64,000 bases of DNA from Prosopocoilus inquinatus (Eukaryota > Arthropoda > Insecta > Coleoptera > Lucanidae): positions 2,728,001 to 2,792,000 of the forward strand of contig CM069876.1 of the NCBI GenBank assembly GCA_036172665.1. The letters are read 5' to 3'. A model generated the notes under the pieces. It did no database searches, was not told where the DNA came from, and saw nothing but the letters and a program-made list of their open reading frames with translations. A program made the translations under genes and the position numbers. Of this stretch, positions 45,493 to 56,572 are shown one piece after another. How positions within the stretch are numbered: position 1 is the stretch's first letter; each line of letters begins with the position of its first letter.

Positions 45493-45620
45493 GGGCCATT
45501 TGCACCACTTTCAGTTAAAATTTAAGCTCCACTTAACTCCATAGAAACAATTGTTGCAACAAACGTTTCTATGGAATTAAGTGGAGCTTAAATTTTAACT
45601 GAAAGTGGTGCAAATAGCCC
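45493..45620. mobile_element. PIF/Harbinger-type MITE, near-perfect hairpin
   Basis: TTA on both sides (45490-45492, 45621-45623). Ends are GGGCCATTTGCACCACTTTC and the inverse, and the arms pair almost without mismatch for about 55 bp. The loop is around CAATTGTTGCAACAAACG. The low divergence suggests a recent insertion. It stops 20 bp before the mariner-type element at 45643. Confidence 0.75.
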
Positions 45621-45841
45621 TTATAAGTTTTTGACTAATTTAACGAGCGTCTAATTAAAAATCTGGTCAAGTGCGTTGTGATCGAGAATTTATCCACTGC
45701 CATGCATGTCGCTTCTAAGTTCAACTTCTAAGCTGTCAGGTGTAACGTCAAAATTAATACTAAATTATCATTTCCTTGTTAAAAGTGATTTCACATTAAA
45801 AGTAGTTTTCTTCAAAACTATTTTTTTCAAACTACTAAAAA

Positions 45842-46122
45842 ATGCTCTTTTCAATTGACGAAAAAACATTTATGAATCACAGTTGCTTTCGCAACGGTCG
45901 AAAAGTTCCTATTCAATTTAAGATTATTTGGAGGAATTCTGTGTCCAGTTTCCAGAAATTGTTATTGATCATAACCAATTTCTGGAGTGTTTGAATCGAA
46001 GTGTGGCTTTATTTCGACAAACTAGATCTTTAACAACAAAAAAAGGAACTGGTAGCGGAAGGCCAAAGAAATGTACTTCGGAAGATATCATGAGAATGTT
46101 ATTAGTGGAATTAAAAAAATGA
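45842..46122 (+). pseudogene. Mariner-type transposase N-terminus
   Basis: ATG at 45842 gives MLFSIDEKTFMNHSCFRNGR. After one frame change it continues EEFCVQFPEIVIDHNQFLEC, then ALFRQTRSLTTKKGTGSGRP and KKCTSEDIMRMLLVELKK before TGA. Layout and words (second helix-turn-helix, then GSGRP.....SEDI) parallel the complete transposase at 29324-30384. The catalytic domain is absent. It lies between the inverted repeats of the 45643-47099 element. Confidence 0.6.
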
Positions 46123-46155
46123 TTATTATATGTTACGAAGTAAGGGTGAGCATAT

Positions 46156-46898
46156 TGTCACGATGGGGGTTTTTCATAAAAAAAAAATAATATAAAGAAA
46201 TTATTAAAGCACGGGCTTGTGATCGAGGGCAATTTCAATAGTATCATAACAACGCGTGACGTAATCCGATATAACACGGTTCTTGTTTCAAAATAAAAGA
46301 TCGGCAGAATCGCGACAACTAGGGTTAACAATTTAATTAAGTAGGTAATACAATTGAACGCCGGGCATGTTACAAATAACACAAAGCGCGAATCAACAAA
46401 AATTGGGTATAAAATGCGAGTAAAATTTATACAGGCAGTCGATCCAGGAGCGACTCCGAATTGGCGTCATCTGCCATCCCGAAGAAGGGGAGCCACCCGA
46501 AACCATTCCAAGACCAAGGACGCTGATCCCAAAATCACCAGCATCCTGATGCCCGCGCCCATCGTAGGAATCCTCTCTGCCACCGCCGTCAACCCCCAGC
46601 CAGAAGCTGCCGACTTCGACCCGGTCCGACCCCTGCTTGCTGCACCACTTCGTCCAGGGCCACAAGATCGACCGTGGTCATCCGTCTATGACAGCGTAAA
46701 CGCCGCAACGAACCGACCTTGACATCGCAGCTACAGCCGGACGCGAAGTACGTCGCCACCGGCCAGGCCAGCGCTAACCACAGCCGCCGCACAGGCGACC
46801 AGAATTACAACCATCCGTCACGGCTTGAATTACGAAAAACCCCCATCAAATTAAATTTAACATTAATATAGGTGGAGGGCACCACCCTAACCGTGACA
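46156..46898. mobile_element. Solo LTR (743 bp), Gypsy-like
   Basis: Starts TGTCACGATGGGGG and ends CCGTGACA, i.e. TG...CA with a 7-bp inverted end TGTCACG/CGTGACA. The 4-bp sequence ATAT is repeated directly on both sides (46152-46155, 46899-46902). The centre (46430-46800) is much richer in G+C than anything around it and holds a chance 122-codon open frame. No retroviral coding sequence is present. A 4-bp duplication suggests the Gypsy group. It sits inside a mariner-type element, so it is the younger of the two. Confidence 0.6.
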
Positions 46899-47131
46899 AT
46901 ATTCAGCATATTTTACCGTAAATCTTTTTAAATTTCATGTCTTTTACTGCAAACTCACTCTTAACAAGGAAATGATAATTCAGCGTCAATTTTGACGGTA
47001 CACCTGACAGATTGGAAGGTGAACTTAGAAGCGACATGCGTGCAGCGGACAAATTCTCAACCACAAACTACTTGACCAAATTTTTAATTAGACGCTCGTT
47101 ATATCAAACACTAATTTTTCAATTACAAAGT

Positions 47132-47274
47132 TTTTTAATCTCGAACCGGACAGAAAAATGAAGGGAAAACACTCAACGTTTCGCAATAGATTTATATCTT
47201 CGTCAGGAGTCAATCTATAGCGAAACGTTGAGTGTTTTCCCTTCATTTTTCTGTCCGGTTCGAGATTAAAAAAA
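47132..47274. repeat. Small palindrome with hammerhead-like core
   Basis: Arms of about 55 bp (TCTCGAACCGGACAGAAAAA continuing TGAAGGGAAAACACTCAACG, and the inverse) surround a centre of about 30 bp. On the minus strand (47207-47173) it reads CTGACGA, then AGATATAAATCTATTGC, GAAAC, GTTG. This is the hammerhead core order, but the stem II 5' side appears to have lost bases that would pair with ATTGC. It is probably a degenerate terminal pair from another Penelope-like family. Confidence 0.45.
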
Positions 47275-47422
47275 ATTTGTACTTACAATTTTGACAAGAA
47301 CAAACTTCAATTACTAATTTTTTAATTAGAAATGCTTTTTATTAATAAAGCAAATAGTAGCACATGACATAAGAGCCAGTTACTCAGATGGAGTTTAACA
47401 TAAGCTTCATTTCATTCTCTAA

Positions 47423-47552
47423 ACGCCATTTTCTTAGTCATAGTTGAACTGTAATCTTCAATTTATTCACACAGGAACAATTTATTTTTAAAATTGTTAC
47501 TGTGGGAATAAATGGGAGATTAAGTCTAAATTGTCATTGAGAAAACGGGCCT
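47423..47552. mobile_element. Foldback MITE of the GGGCC group
   Basis: Arms GCCATTTTCTTAGTCATAG...GTAATCTTCAATTTATTCAC and the inverse of GCCCGTTTTCTCAATGACA...TTAATCTCCCATTTATTCCC face each other around ACAATTTTA. They resemble the copies at 12743 and 32762 (CTCAGTCACAG, TAATCTTCA). The target duplication is not clear. Confidence 0.55.
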
Positions 47553-47734
47553 TGATTTATTCTCTTAATTACAAGTATACTGACAACTGTTTCTGTAGAA
47601 ATTAATCGACGGTTAAAGTTAATCAGATGTGAAAAGCCCGGGCCTTAGAGCCGGTATTTCAGGCAAGGATTAACAATAAAGTTTGATTTATTTTCATATT
47701 AACAACTATTAAATTATTAGGATAATTGTTTCTA

Positions 47735-48263
47735 CAAGAATGTGTGGGTGTCCCACAGGGTTCAGTTTAAGGGCCTTTACTTTTTATAATCTAATAACTG
47801 GAAAGAACAAGCAAATACAGATGATACAAATCTATCAAAACTTCAAATTTAATAATTTCAGTGTTACTTAATAATCAGTTATTAACCACGATCTTAACAT
47901 CATTAGTTCGAAGGCATCTCAAAACAAATTAAAACTGAATAATAAAAAAAGTTTTGTTTTAGTTTTTTTTTAAGTCTAAATTCACTTTCGAAAACCTGTT
48001 ACACATACAGATTGATTTAGAAAGATTACTTATTGTTATATATCCAAAAAATCTGGGCATAGTTTTTGATGACAATATGAAATTTTATTTACATGTTAAT
48101 CATTTATTGCAAAAATTGTATGCGGTACCTAAACGCTTATTCTCAAATCGCACTGCATTTAATTTTCCATTAAGAAAGCTCCTATGAGAGACTCTTGTAT
48201 CGTCACTTTTTGACTACCGTAAAATTGGTTTGCTTTGGGCAACGAAAGTGTTCTTTTCCAGTA
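47735..48263 (+). pseudogene. LINE reverse-transcriptase fragment
   Basis: The plus strand reads CVGVPQGSV*GPLLF, then after a decayed stretch NLGIVFDDNMKFYLHVNHLL and QKLYAVPKRLFSNRTAFNF, then PLRKLL*ETLVSSLFDYRKI. These are the GVPQGS block and the C-terminal thumb-like region (LG..ID..L.W..H......K......L.......R..L...L..P.FDY) of Jockey/CR1-type elements. The YADD box is degraded (YR*YKS). It is cut off by the mariner insertion at 48267. Confidence 0.7.
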
Positions 48264-48266
48264 CTA

Positions 48267-49410
48267 CGTGGGCTGCTGGAAAATTTTCTGGAATCTAGTA
48301 GGTCTAGAATTGTTAGCGTTTATCAACTATCAAATTTGAAAAATTTGACGTTTTTCGCCTCTAATTCTATTGACAGTTCCTATCCAAGTGAACTAGTTTT
48401 GGTTGTACAGCATTTGAGAAAAAGTAATTTTGTGTAAACATGGAAATCTCGCGTGAAAATTTTCGTGCCATGATTTCTTACGATTTCAAATCAACATCTG
48501 TTGTTGCCACTAATATAGATGCTGTGCGTGAAATGCTTGAGCGAGATAGACAGGTGACATACCGTGAGATTCAAGCATCCTTACGCATTGACATGAAAGC
48601 AATACACCAGATATTGCATAATCATTTGAACGTACGAAAGCTTTGCAGTCGATGGATCCCACACAATTTAACAGAAGTGCAAAAGCAGGGTCGTGTCTAA
48701 TGGTGCGAAGAAATGCTCAAGAAATTCAATGGAGGTCGTTCAAATTTAGTTTATAACATCGTTACTGATGACGAAACGTGGATCTATTCGTACGAGCCAG
48801 AAAGTAAACAACAATCTACCGTTTGGGTATTTCAAAATGAACCAAAACCAACAAAAGTTGTCCGCTCATGCAGTGCTGCGAAGCAAATGATTGCTTGTTT
48901 CTTTGGTTTAACTGGACATGTAGCAACCGTGGCTTTAGAGGATCGAAAAACCGTGAATGCTGATTGGTATACTACAATTTGTTTGCCGGAAGTCATCGAT
49001 CAAATAAGAAGAAACAATTTAAAACGACGAATTATTGTCCATCATGACAACGCCAGCTCTCACTCAGCTCGTCAAACAGTTGATTTTTTGTTCAACAAAA
49101 ATGTTGAATTAATGACTCATTGTCCATATTCACCTGATTTATCACCTAATGATTTATTTTTCTTCCCAAATATCAAAAATAGAATGCGTGGTGAGCGATT
49201 TTCGTCGACTGAAGCAGCGGTTGAAACATTCCGGACACTAGTTACCGAGGTACCATCTTTACAGTGGAAAACGTGCTTTAGAAATTGGTTCGAGCGTATG
49301 CAAAAGTGTATTGACGTCAAAGGCGAATACTTCGAAAAACAATGATACCGTTACCAAATTTCATATGCATTTTTTCATACCGTTTCCAGAAACTTTTCCT
49401 GCAGCCTACG
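48267..49410 (+). mobile_element. Mariner element, copy 1 (1144 bp)
   Basis: Ends CGTGGGCTGCTGGAAAA and (reverse complement) CGTAGGCTGCAGGAAAA, with TA on both sides (48265-48266, 49411-49412). It is 147 bp shorter than copies 2 and 3. The loss is an in-frame 49-codon deletion in the transposase N-terminus. It is inserted in a LINE fragment. Confidence 0.85.
48440..49345 (+). pseudogene. Mariner transposase, copy 1
   Basis: Starts MEISRENFRAMISYDFK and jumps directly to STSVVATNIDAVREM. The 49 residues in between, including the second DNA-binding helix region, are missing relative to copies 2 and 3. A TAA at 48698-48700 replaces the lysine of RVKW. The rest is open: DDETWIYSYEPESK (first D), VHHDNASSHSARQT (second D), SPDLSPNDLFFF (third D), with 34 residues between the last two, the DD34D signature of mariner. 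It ends IDVKGEYFEKQ and TGA. With a stop and a damaged DNA-binding domain this copy should be inactive. Confidence 0.9.
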
Positions 49411-49412
49411 TA

Positions 49413-51710
49413 TAACGATCGTCCCCACAGAATTTGAAGAAAAGCATAAGACAAATGTAATTTAATTCATTCATCTTATATTTTATGCGATTGCAACCTT
49501 CAATTATTATTCTTTGCAAAATATTAATGATTCTACAAAACCTTTATGTTTTTCCATCGTACCAAATTTTCAGAATTATCCACAAGTTACATTTTAAGAA
49601 GGAAAAATCATATGAGTCATATGAGCGTTGAGAATAATTTTTGTCAGTGTTTTCAAAGTAGTTTCTCTTTCAACTGGCGATAAAGCAACGCAAGTATTAA
49701 ATAAAGAACAACACAAAAAGGTATACTATGCCGGGTATCTTATCATGAAGTCCAGATCTTACCGTCTTTATTGTGAACCAGCAGAAATTACACTAGATGA
49801 ACAGCATTCACCGAATACTTCGGTCGGACTTTTCTTTAGAATTATGTTATCTTGCATAGGATTAGTGTGTTTGTTATAATATTTATTTTTAATAGCCCGA
49901 ATTCCTGCGCGTAGTAAAAATTTGTTAGGGACGACGTATTTTTTTTTCGAGACCCAACAGCTTTCCTCTCCTGGCTATGAACCAACATCGAAGATGTTTT
50001 CTGTTTAGCGGTGTCATTGCGCCACTAAGTAAAAACACGTCATCAAACTGTTATTTATCCGCAGTTAATGCTAATTCATGCAATCTGAGATTATATCGGT
50101 CGGGGGAATCTGCGAGCCATTGTTTGAAGGATCCGTCGAATTCCATTGTCGATGCGGACGCCCGGTGTAATATATAAGAAGCCGATCAGTATCTCGGTTA
50201 ATTTCCTCGAAGAATTAACGATGCGAACGTTTTTAGTAATAATTCATTAAAATGAAAGCTCTATTGTAAAAAGTAGGTGCTGCTAATTAAACGTCTGCTT
50301 TCGTGTAAGAGCATCGTTTTTTGATTTAAAGGACTTTTTCGTAATTGCTTTTTGAAGACTTAATCACGTAAGGTTGAGCTTTCAATAATTTATTTTAAAT
50401 GCAGGATGATTGTTCGGTAGGGAATTTATACACGGTTATAATTACGTTCGGCTAAATTGGTTTCTACTACATTGCGGGCAATTTTCTGCAATGAGGCGGC
50501 CTATGAAGATAAATCAGTTTTTATTTTTCACCAACCCACTGTCATCATCTATTTATTGCTCCTGAAGCAGTATGCTTTAATTATAAGAATCTATTCGTTT
50601 ATAAGCCAACTGAAAGACTAATCACATTTTTCTTTTCTCCAAAAACGCACACACCGATGGGATTTTCAATGAGAGATGATTTTGCACTACCTTTTCGCAC
50701 GTGTTATTGCATGAAAATGTGAATACCAATTTGTATGTGCCAGTATTCTTCAGAGCATGATATTTCGAAGGATTCTGGTTCTCCAATAAAAGTTATTTTC
50801 TCAGTAGTGTTTCAACCTTAGCTTTATTAATTACGAGTATATTTTTAAAATAAAGAAGAGAAAAAAGTTTTTACATCCCGTACATCCCGGTGAGAAGCAT
50901 CGCAATCTTTAAAAACCAGGGTGTCGGAATAAACAGAAAACACGTTTAAGTTCTCACGACTTCCATAGTAAAATAGCACCGGAATCTAAGAGGTCGCTTT
51001 CATAACTACCGACACCATATACATATTTCGTTTACATCAGGTTAAAACCATCTAAGTAGTCCCGTGTTGGAACCTTTTTTTTTTAAAGCGCACCTGTTGT
51101 ATGTGTTTTGAGAACCTTGCTTTTCTATTACTACTTGAAGCATGTCGTGGCGCAATTAAATCATCATATGAAAACGGAAAACCTGTACGTGTACGTGCTG
51201 CTTTTTGCGAATGGCGGTTGGATCGCTAGGGATGCTATATGAAGCGTTTGAAAAAAAACTGCAGGCTTTTAATTGGAAGCTCCTAGAAAACGACGAAATT
51301 CCTCCGTGCGGGCGTCTGTACGGGAATCGCACTTTCCGGCTTGATTAATGCGCGGCTATTGTTTCAGCACCGGTTCGTATTTTACACGTCGCACTTCAGA
51401 GATTCTCACGATCGTTCCTTGGACTTTTATAGCGATGTCGATTCTTATTTAAAAATGTAGTTTAAATGCAGCAGGAAACGCAAATCTTAAATTAAAATAA
51501 ATATTATACAATTGCAAAACAAATTTTTGAAACTTTAAACTTGGTTAAATATGGAAATTCCAGTTATCACTAGAGAACGAAAACTCGTATAGGAGACTGT
51601 TTGAAGGGAGCCGTACGAGTTGGCGATCACGCGCTTTCGCGTTCCGTCTTGATTCGAATGCTGTCATCAATACATCCTAGTAGGAAGAGTAATTAATATT
51701 TAGCAAGATA
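49413..51710. other. No recognised gene
   Basis: AT-rich sequence. Open frames of 83 and 66 codons at 49628 and 49977 match nothing recognised. No strong repeat was seen. Confidence 0.5.
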
Positions 51711-51712
51711 TA

Positions 51713-51956
51713 GGACCGACTACGCGCTTAGTACTTCTTTAGTTTATTTTTTATTATATATAGCATTGTTTTTATTTAAAATAACAGTTTAATTTTATTT
51801 TGTATTAATACACAATAAAAAATATCGTTACAACGACCAAATCAAAGGTAATTATATATTAATACAAAATAAAATTAAACTGTTATTCGAAATAAAAACA
51901 ATGCTGATAATATAAAAATAAACTCAAGAAAGAACAATTAAGCGAATAGTCGGCCC
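51713..51956. mobile_element. TA-flanked foldback MITE (244 bp)
   Basis: Ends GGACCGACTACGCGCTTA and (reverse complement) GGGCCGACTATTCGCTTA. The arms pair for about 110 bp, including GCATTGTTTTTATTT and AACAGTTTAATTTTATTTTG. TA on both sides (51711-51712, 51957-51958). Its right TA directly touches the left TA of the next element at 51961. Confidence 0.8.
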
Positions 51957-51960
51957 TATA

Positions 51961-53780
51961 CAGGGAGATTCAAGCAACTCATTCACTAAAAGTTTGCGGA
52001 TTTCCTCTTTGAATTTCTATTTCATATTTTGCGGTAGCGATAATGATCTATTAAAATGTAATATTTCCAATTTTCGGGCACTTCCGCTTGTACCGGAACT
52101 TGTTGTCAACTTACTTATTTTAAATAGATTACCCCATTTTTTATTGCGTTTTCAAAATGCTCATGAAATTCTAAAAATATTTTGTGTAATATGTGATACA
52201 AGAAAAATTAACCGTTTTAGAGGTATTTCAATTTTTTAAAAAAAGTTCAACATTGCAGTACCTTGTTTATGATGCTGCCATCTTTGTGTAACAAAAGCCA
52301 CAATTTGAATTTTTGGCCTGTAGTAGGCTATAATCATGGGCTTTCAGGTGATACCTAATTTTACACAAAATTATTTACTGGCTGGTTGAAAAGTAACTTC
52401 TACTCAAATTGATTTCAACTGTCGAAAAGTCATGTTTTTTTAAATAGAACACCCAGTATATTTTTATGCCATAAGAAACACAATTAAATGTTCTTTCGAA
52501 CTGTATTAGCATTCCCTATACCCATCTCTTACCATTCTCTTCTTATTCATGATTTTCTCTTTGACGTATCAATTTTTTCACTTTTTAGCGTTATTTCTAA
52601 ATAGTGTACTATGAAAATTTTAAAAAATGAGACTTTTTAAAATTATTTTCTGACTGTAATTTCAATTTAATTTTAAAAACCTAAAAATAATATTTAAATA
52701 CATATCTATCATCTGAATTTTTTATTTACATATGCCGTATGTATTATAATTCTTGGTATGACCTTTTACACATTTACAAAGAGAAATTTACACTTACAAA
52801 ACAAAATTTTATGAAAACTAATAAATAAATCAAAAATATTGAAAATAATACACAAATTGTTGGTTATAATATTGGCTCTAAGTGGTTTTTTGCTGTTATT
52901 TATTAGTAATAACTTTCTGTTGTGTCTCAGTAATAACATATTTTCTCGATATAACAATTTTTTTTTATTAACTTCTTGAAATGTCGGTTTTTTTATCATC
53001 AAAAACATTTAATATGCCTGTGTTTGAATATTTATTTTTTGGTTCTTCGTAGCGATTAAATTGCGTATTTTTAATTCCTACGTGACGGATGATTTCAAAA
53101 ATTGTAATTTCTCTAGTTTTCATAGCCCACTATTTAAAAACAACACCGAAAAATGGAAAAAAATTAGGTATTAAAAAGAAATTATCGATAACGAGTGAAC
53201 TATAAGAGATAGGTATAGGGAATGCTAATACAGGACGAAAGAACGTTTAATCCTGAGTCACATGGTATAAAAATATACTAGGCGTTCCATTTAAAAAACA
53301 TGGCTTTTCGACAGTTGAAATTAGTTCGAATAGAAGTTATTTTTCAAACAGCCTGTAAGCAATCAAGTGCAAAACTGGACATGATCTAAAAGAATGCTAC
53401 TGTAGCCTACTACAGGCCAAAAATGGGCATCATGGTTTTTGTTGCACAAAGATGGCAGTATCATAACCAAGGTTCTGCAAGTCTGAGTTACTTTTAAAAA
53501 ATGAAAATATCTCGGAAACGGTTAATTTTCGTTGGGTCACATGTTGCACAAAATATTTTTAGAATTTTATGAAAATTTCAAAAATTCATTAAAAAATGGG
53601 GTGTTCTATTTAAAATAAGAAAATTGACAGCAACTTCCGGTATAAGCGGAAGTGTTCGAAATTTGAAAATATTATATTTTGATAGATCCATATCGTTAAC
53701 TTATAACTGCAAAATATGAAACAAAAATTTAAAGGAGAAGTCCGTAAACTTTTAATGAAAGGGTTGCCTGAATCTCCCTG
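51961..53780. mobile_element. Long-inverted-repeat element, family X copy 1 (1820 bp)
   Basis: Ends CAGGGAGATTCAAGCAAC and the inverse of CAGGGAGATTCAGGCAAC, with TA on both sides (51959-51960, 53781-53782). The arms are inverted copies over about 680 bp. They share CGGGCACTTCCGCTTGTACC-type, ATGCTGCCATCTTTGTG-type and AGCATTCCCTATACC blocks. The middle of about 450 bp is very AT-rich and unique. No transposase motif is found in any frame I could read. Copy 2 is at 54671-56116. Confidence 0.8.
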
Positions 53781-53814
53781 TATAGTATTCCTCTATTAAA
53801 TCATTATAATAATA

Positions 53815-54440
53815 ACGCTTTGTTTCAAGGCAGTTTATTCAATTTTGAACTAGTTTCGGAAAGTGTTGTTGAAAAATGTATTAAACTTCTCACATCTAAT
53901 GCTCATGGAACTGATAAAATAACAGCTGCCACGATAAAATTATGTGTTCCGCAACTTACCTACGATATCACACACATTATAAATTCATGCGTCGTTCATT
54001 CAGTTTTTCCAGATAGCTGGAAGCACGCGTTTGTTATTCCAATGCCTAAAATTACCCTTCAGAACTCAAAGATCTTACGCCAATTAGCATACTACCAGCC
54101 GTCAAAAATTTTTGAAAAAATTATTGCGATATTGACATTTTAGGAGCTAGTGACAATGGCAAACGTTAGATTCTTCTAAGGCATTTGACATGATAGATCA
54201 TGGCATTTTCTTTGCAATTCTTGATTACCTAGGTTTTAGCAATAATGTAATAAAATTAATCATCTGCTACTTAAATCTAAGACGGTAGCCTGTCAACTAC
54301 TTGAACTTCTTCTCTAGTCCTTTAGGTTTACAAAGTGGTACCACAGGACTCTATATTAGGTCCACTCCTGTTCATAATCTACTTTATATATTTTTGGTAA
54401 ATTGAAAGATTATTGTTTCCTGATTTCAAAAATGTATAAT
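53815..54440 (+). pseudogene. LINE reverse-transcriptase fragment
   Basis: The plus strand is open to 54143: FELVSESVVEKCIKLL, AHGTDKITAATIKLCVPQL, IINSCVVHSVFPDSWKHAFV and IPMPKI, with QLAYYQPSKIFEKII. This is the N-terminal RT region of Jockey-type elements (V...L...S.G.D.I.......P......IN.S...G.FP..WK.A.V.P..K). After TAG it continues DSSKAFDMIDHGIFFAILDY (catalytic block), LGFSNNVIKLIICYLNLR, and a damaged GLQSGTTGLYIRSTPVHN (from GVPQGSVLGPLLF). Inactive. It lies between two copies of family X. Confidence 0.75.
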
Positions 54441-54670
54441 ATGTGGATATTTAGCAGGGCCGTTCGCGATATAATTTTTTTTTTTGATAACGTTGGTCGA
54501 GAGTTGCAAAGAAATTAGAAAAATCAGATATTAAAAGAAGGAAACGAGTTATCTATCTACAAGAGCAAAAACAGTACTCATTATACGATGTAATATTTTA
54601 ATATCTAAAATTAACTCAGAATCAAACAACTGCAACGAATGTTCGAAATTTTGAGTAAAGTCGGCATATA

Positions 54671-56116
54671 CAGGGTGATTCACGCAACCCGTTAGTTAAA
54701 AGTTTATGGACTTCTCATTTGAATTTCTACTATTTTGCAGTTATAAGTTAGCGATAATGATCTATTAAAATATAATATTTCCAACTTACGGGCACTTCTA
54801 CTTGTACCGGAAATTGCTGTCAACTTTCTTATTTTAAATACAATACCACACTCTTTTTTTTGAATTGCTCGTAAAATTCTAAGATTATTTTATTCGACAT
54901 ATGATATTAGAAAAATTAGCCGTTTCAAAGATATTTCTATTTTTTTCATTTTTCTTCAAACTTGCTGTACCTTGCTTATGACACTGCCATCTTTGTGTAA
55001 TAAAAGCAATGATATTAATTTTTGGCCTGTAGTAGACTACAGTAACATGTTTTGAGATCACGTCCAGTTTTAAACTTAATTGTGTACAGGCTGGTTAAAA
55101 AGTAACTTCTTTTCAAACTGATTTCAACCGTCGAAAAGTCAAGTTTCTTTAAATGAAACACCCAGTATATTTTTATACCGCGTGACTCAGGATTAATTGT
55201 TCTTTCGTCCTGTATTAGCATTCCCTATACCTATCTCATATATTTTACTCGCTATCGATGATTTTTCTTTTAGAACGTCAATTTTTTCCATTTTTTGATA
55301 TTATTTTTAAGTAGTGGGGTATGAAAACTAAAGAAATTGCAATTTTTGAAATCATCCGTGCAGTAGAAATTAAAAAAAACTAATTTAATTGTTACGGAGA
55401 ACCAAGATAATTCAAATTCGAACGTAGGCATATTAAATGTATTTGAAAAAAATCGGCAACTAAAGAAGTTAATAATTTAATTTGTTGTGTCTAGGTAAAT
55501 AAGTTACTACTTAGACTTAACAAAAAGTTACTCTAAGTGTCCTTCATTTATGAATAGAAAGAGGATAAGGTAAGAGACAAGTATAGGGAATGCTAATACA
55601 GTTCGAGAGAATGTTTAATTCTGAAACTCATGGCATAAAAATATACCGGGTGTTCTATTTAAAAAAACTTGACTTTTCGACAGTTGAAATCACTTTGAAT
55701 AGAAATTACTTTTTAACCATCCTGTGGACAATTCAGATTAAAACTGTAGTCTACTAGTGGCCAGAAATTATGGCTTTTATTACACAAAGTTGGCAGTGTC
55801 ATAAGCAAGGTACTGCAAGTTTGAAGAAAAATGAAAAAAATAGAAATAACTCTGAAACGGCTAATTTCTCTTGTATCATATATTGAGTAAAATAATTTTC
55901 GAATTTTACGAGAAATTCAAAACTGGAATAAATGGGGTATTGCATTTAAAATAAGAAAGTTGACAGCAACTTCTGGTACAAGCGGAAGTGCCCGAAATCT
56001 GGAAATATTATACTTTAATAGACCATTATAGCTAACTTAAAACTGCAAAATATAAAATAGAAATTCAAAGGGTAAGTCCGTAAACTTTTAACAAACGGGT
56101 TCCGTGAATCATCCTG
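54671..56116. mobile_element. Long-inverted-repeat element, family X copy 2 (1446 bp)
   Basis: Ends CAGGGTGATTCACGCAACCC and the inverse of CAGGATGATTCACGGAACCC, with TA outside (54669-54670, 56117-56118). Arms of roughly 650 bp match the arms of copy 1 in order: GGGCACTTC...GTACCGG, CTGCCATCTTTGTG, AAAGTAACTTCT, CGACAGTTGAAAT and AGCATTCCCTATACC. The unique middle is only about 140 bp. It has no coding capacity; the 68-codon open frame at 55015 is antisense chance within an arm. Confidence 0.8.
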
Positions 56117-56572
56117 TATAGAATAGACCGGCTAATATGAAATACCTGGTATTTTTGAAATAAGAAGCGCCATCTGTTAAACGACGCTGGTACTAACATG
56201 AATTTCGGTATTGTAGGTTACTACTGCAGAAATTCTCAGCCGGTAAGATTGCATAACTTTACAGTACATGATTTTGTGAATTTATTGTTTTGGAAGTTCT
56301 CGCGCGGTGCCAGAAAATCATGTTTTGGCAGAGCTTTTAAAATAAAACTGTTTTCTTTACACCAAGATAAGTTTGTTATAATGTAAAACAGTACAACCAT
56401 TGATATTTCACCTTATTAATTCAAAGTGTTGCATATTTTTCCTTATTTCATATTACCCCAACTGACTATTTCATATTACCCGCCACTTTAAATCATATCA
56501 AAAAAATGTAGTTTTTTTTTAATTTGTTACAGAAATTTTCCCAAAAAATATGTATTTCTTAAATTTATTATA

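Larger units (their letters stand above)
45643..47099 (+). mobile_element. Mariner-type element split by a solo LTR
   Basis: Inverted repeats of about 170 bp: the left begins ACGAGCGTCTAATTAAAAAT, the right is its inverse, and TA flanks both (45641-45642, 47100-47101). Both arms contain CTGTCAGGTGTA and ATTATCATTTCCTTGTTAA. It carries a transposase N-terminus and is interrupted by a 743-bp LTR-like insertion at 46156. Without the insertion it would be about 710 bp, so it was already an internally deleted copy. Confidence 0.75.

Noticed and set aside
46354..46792. 122-, 90- and 67-codon frames in a GC-rich block
   Set aside because: The block lies inside a solo LTR-like unit with TG...CA ends and ATAT duplications. 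GC-rich DNA yields long chance frames, and no family likeness is seen.
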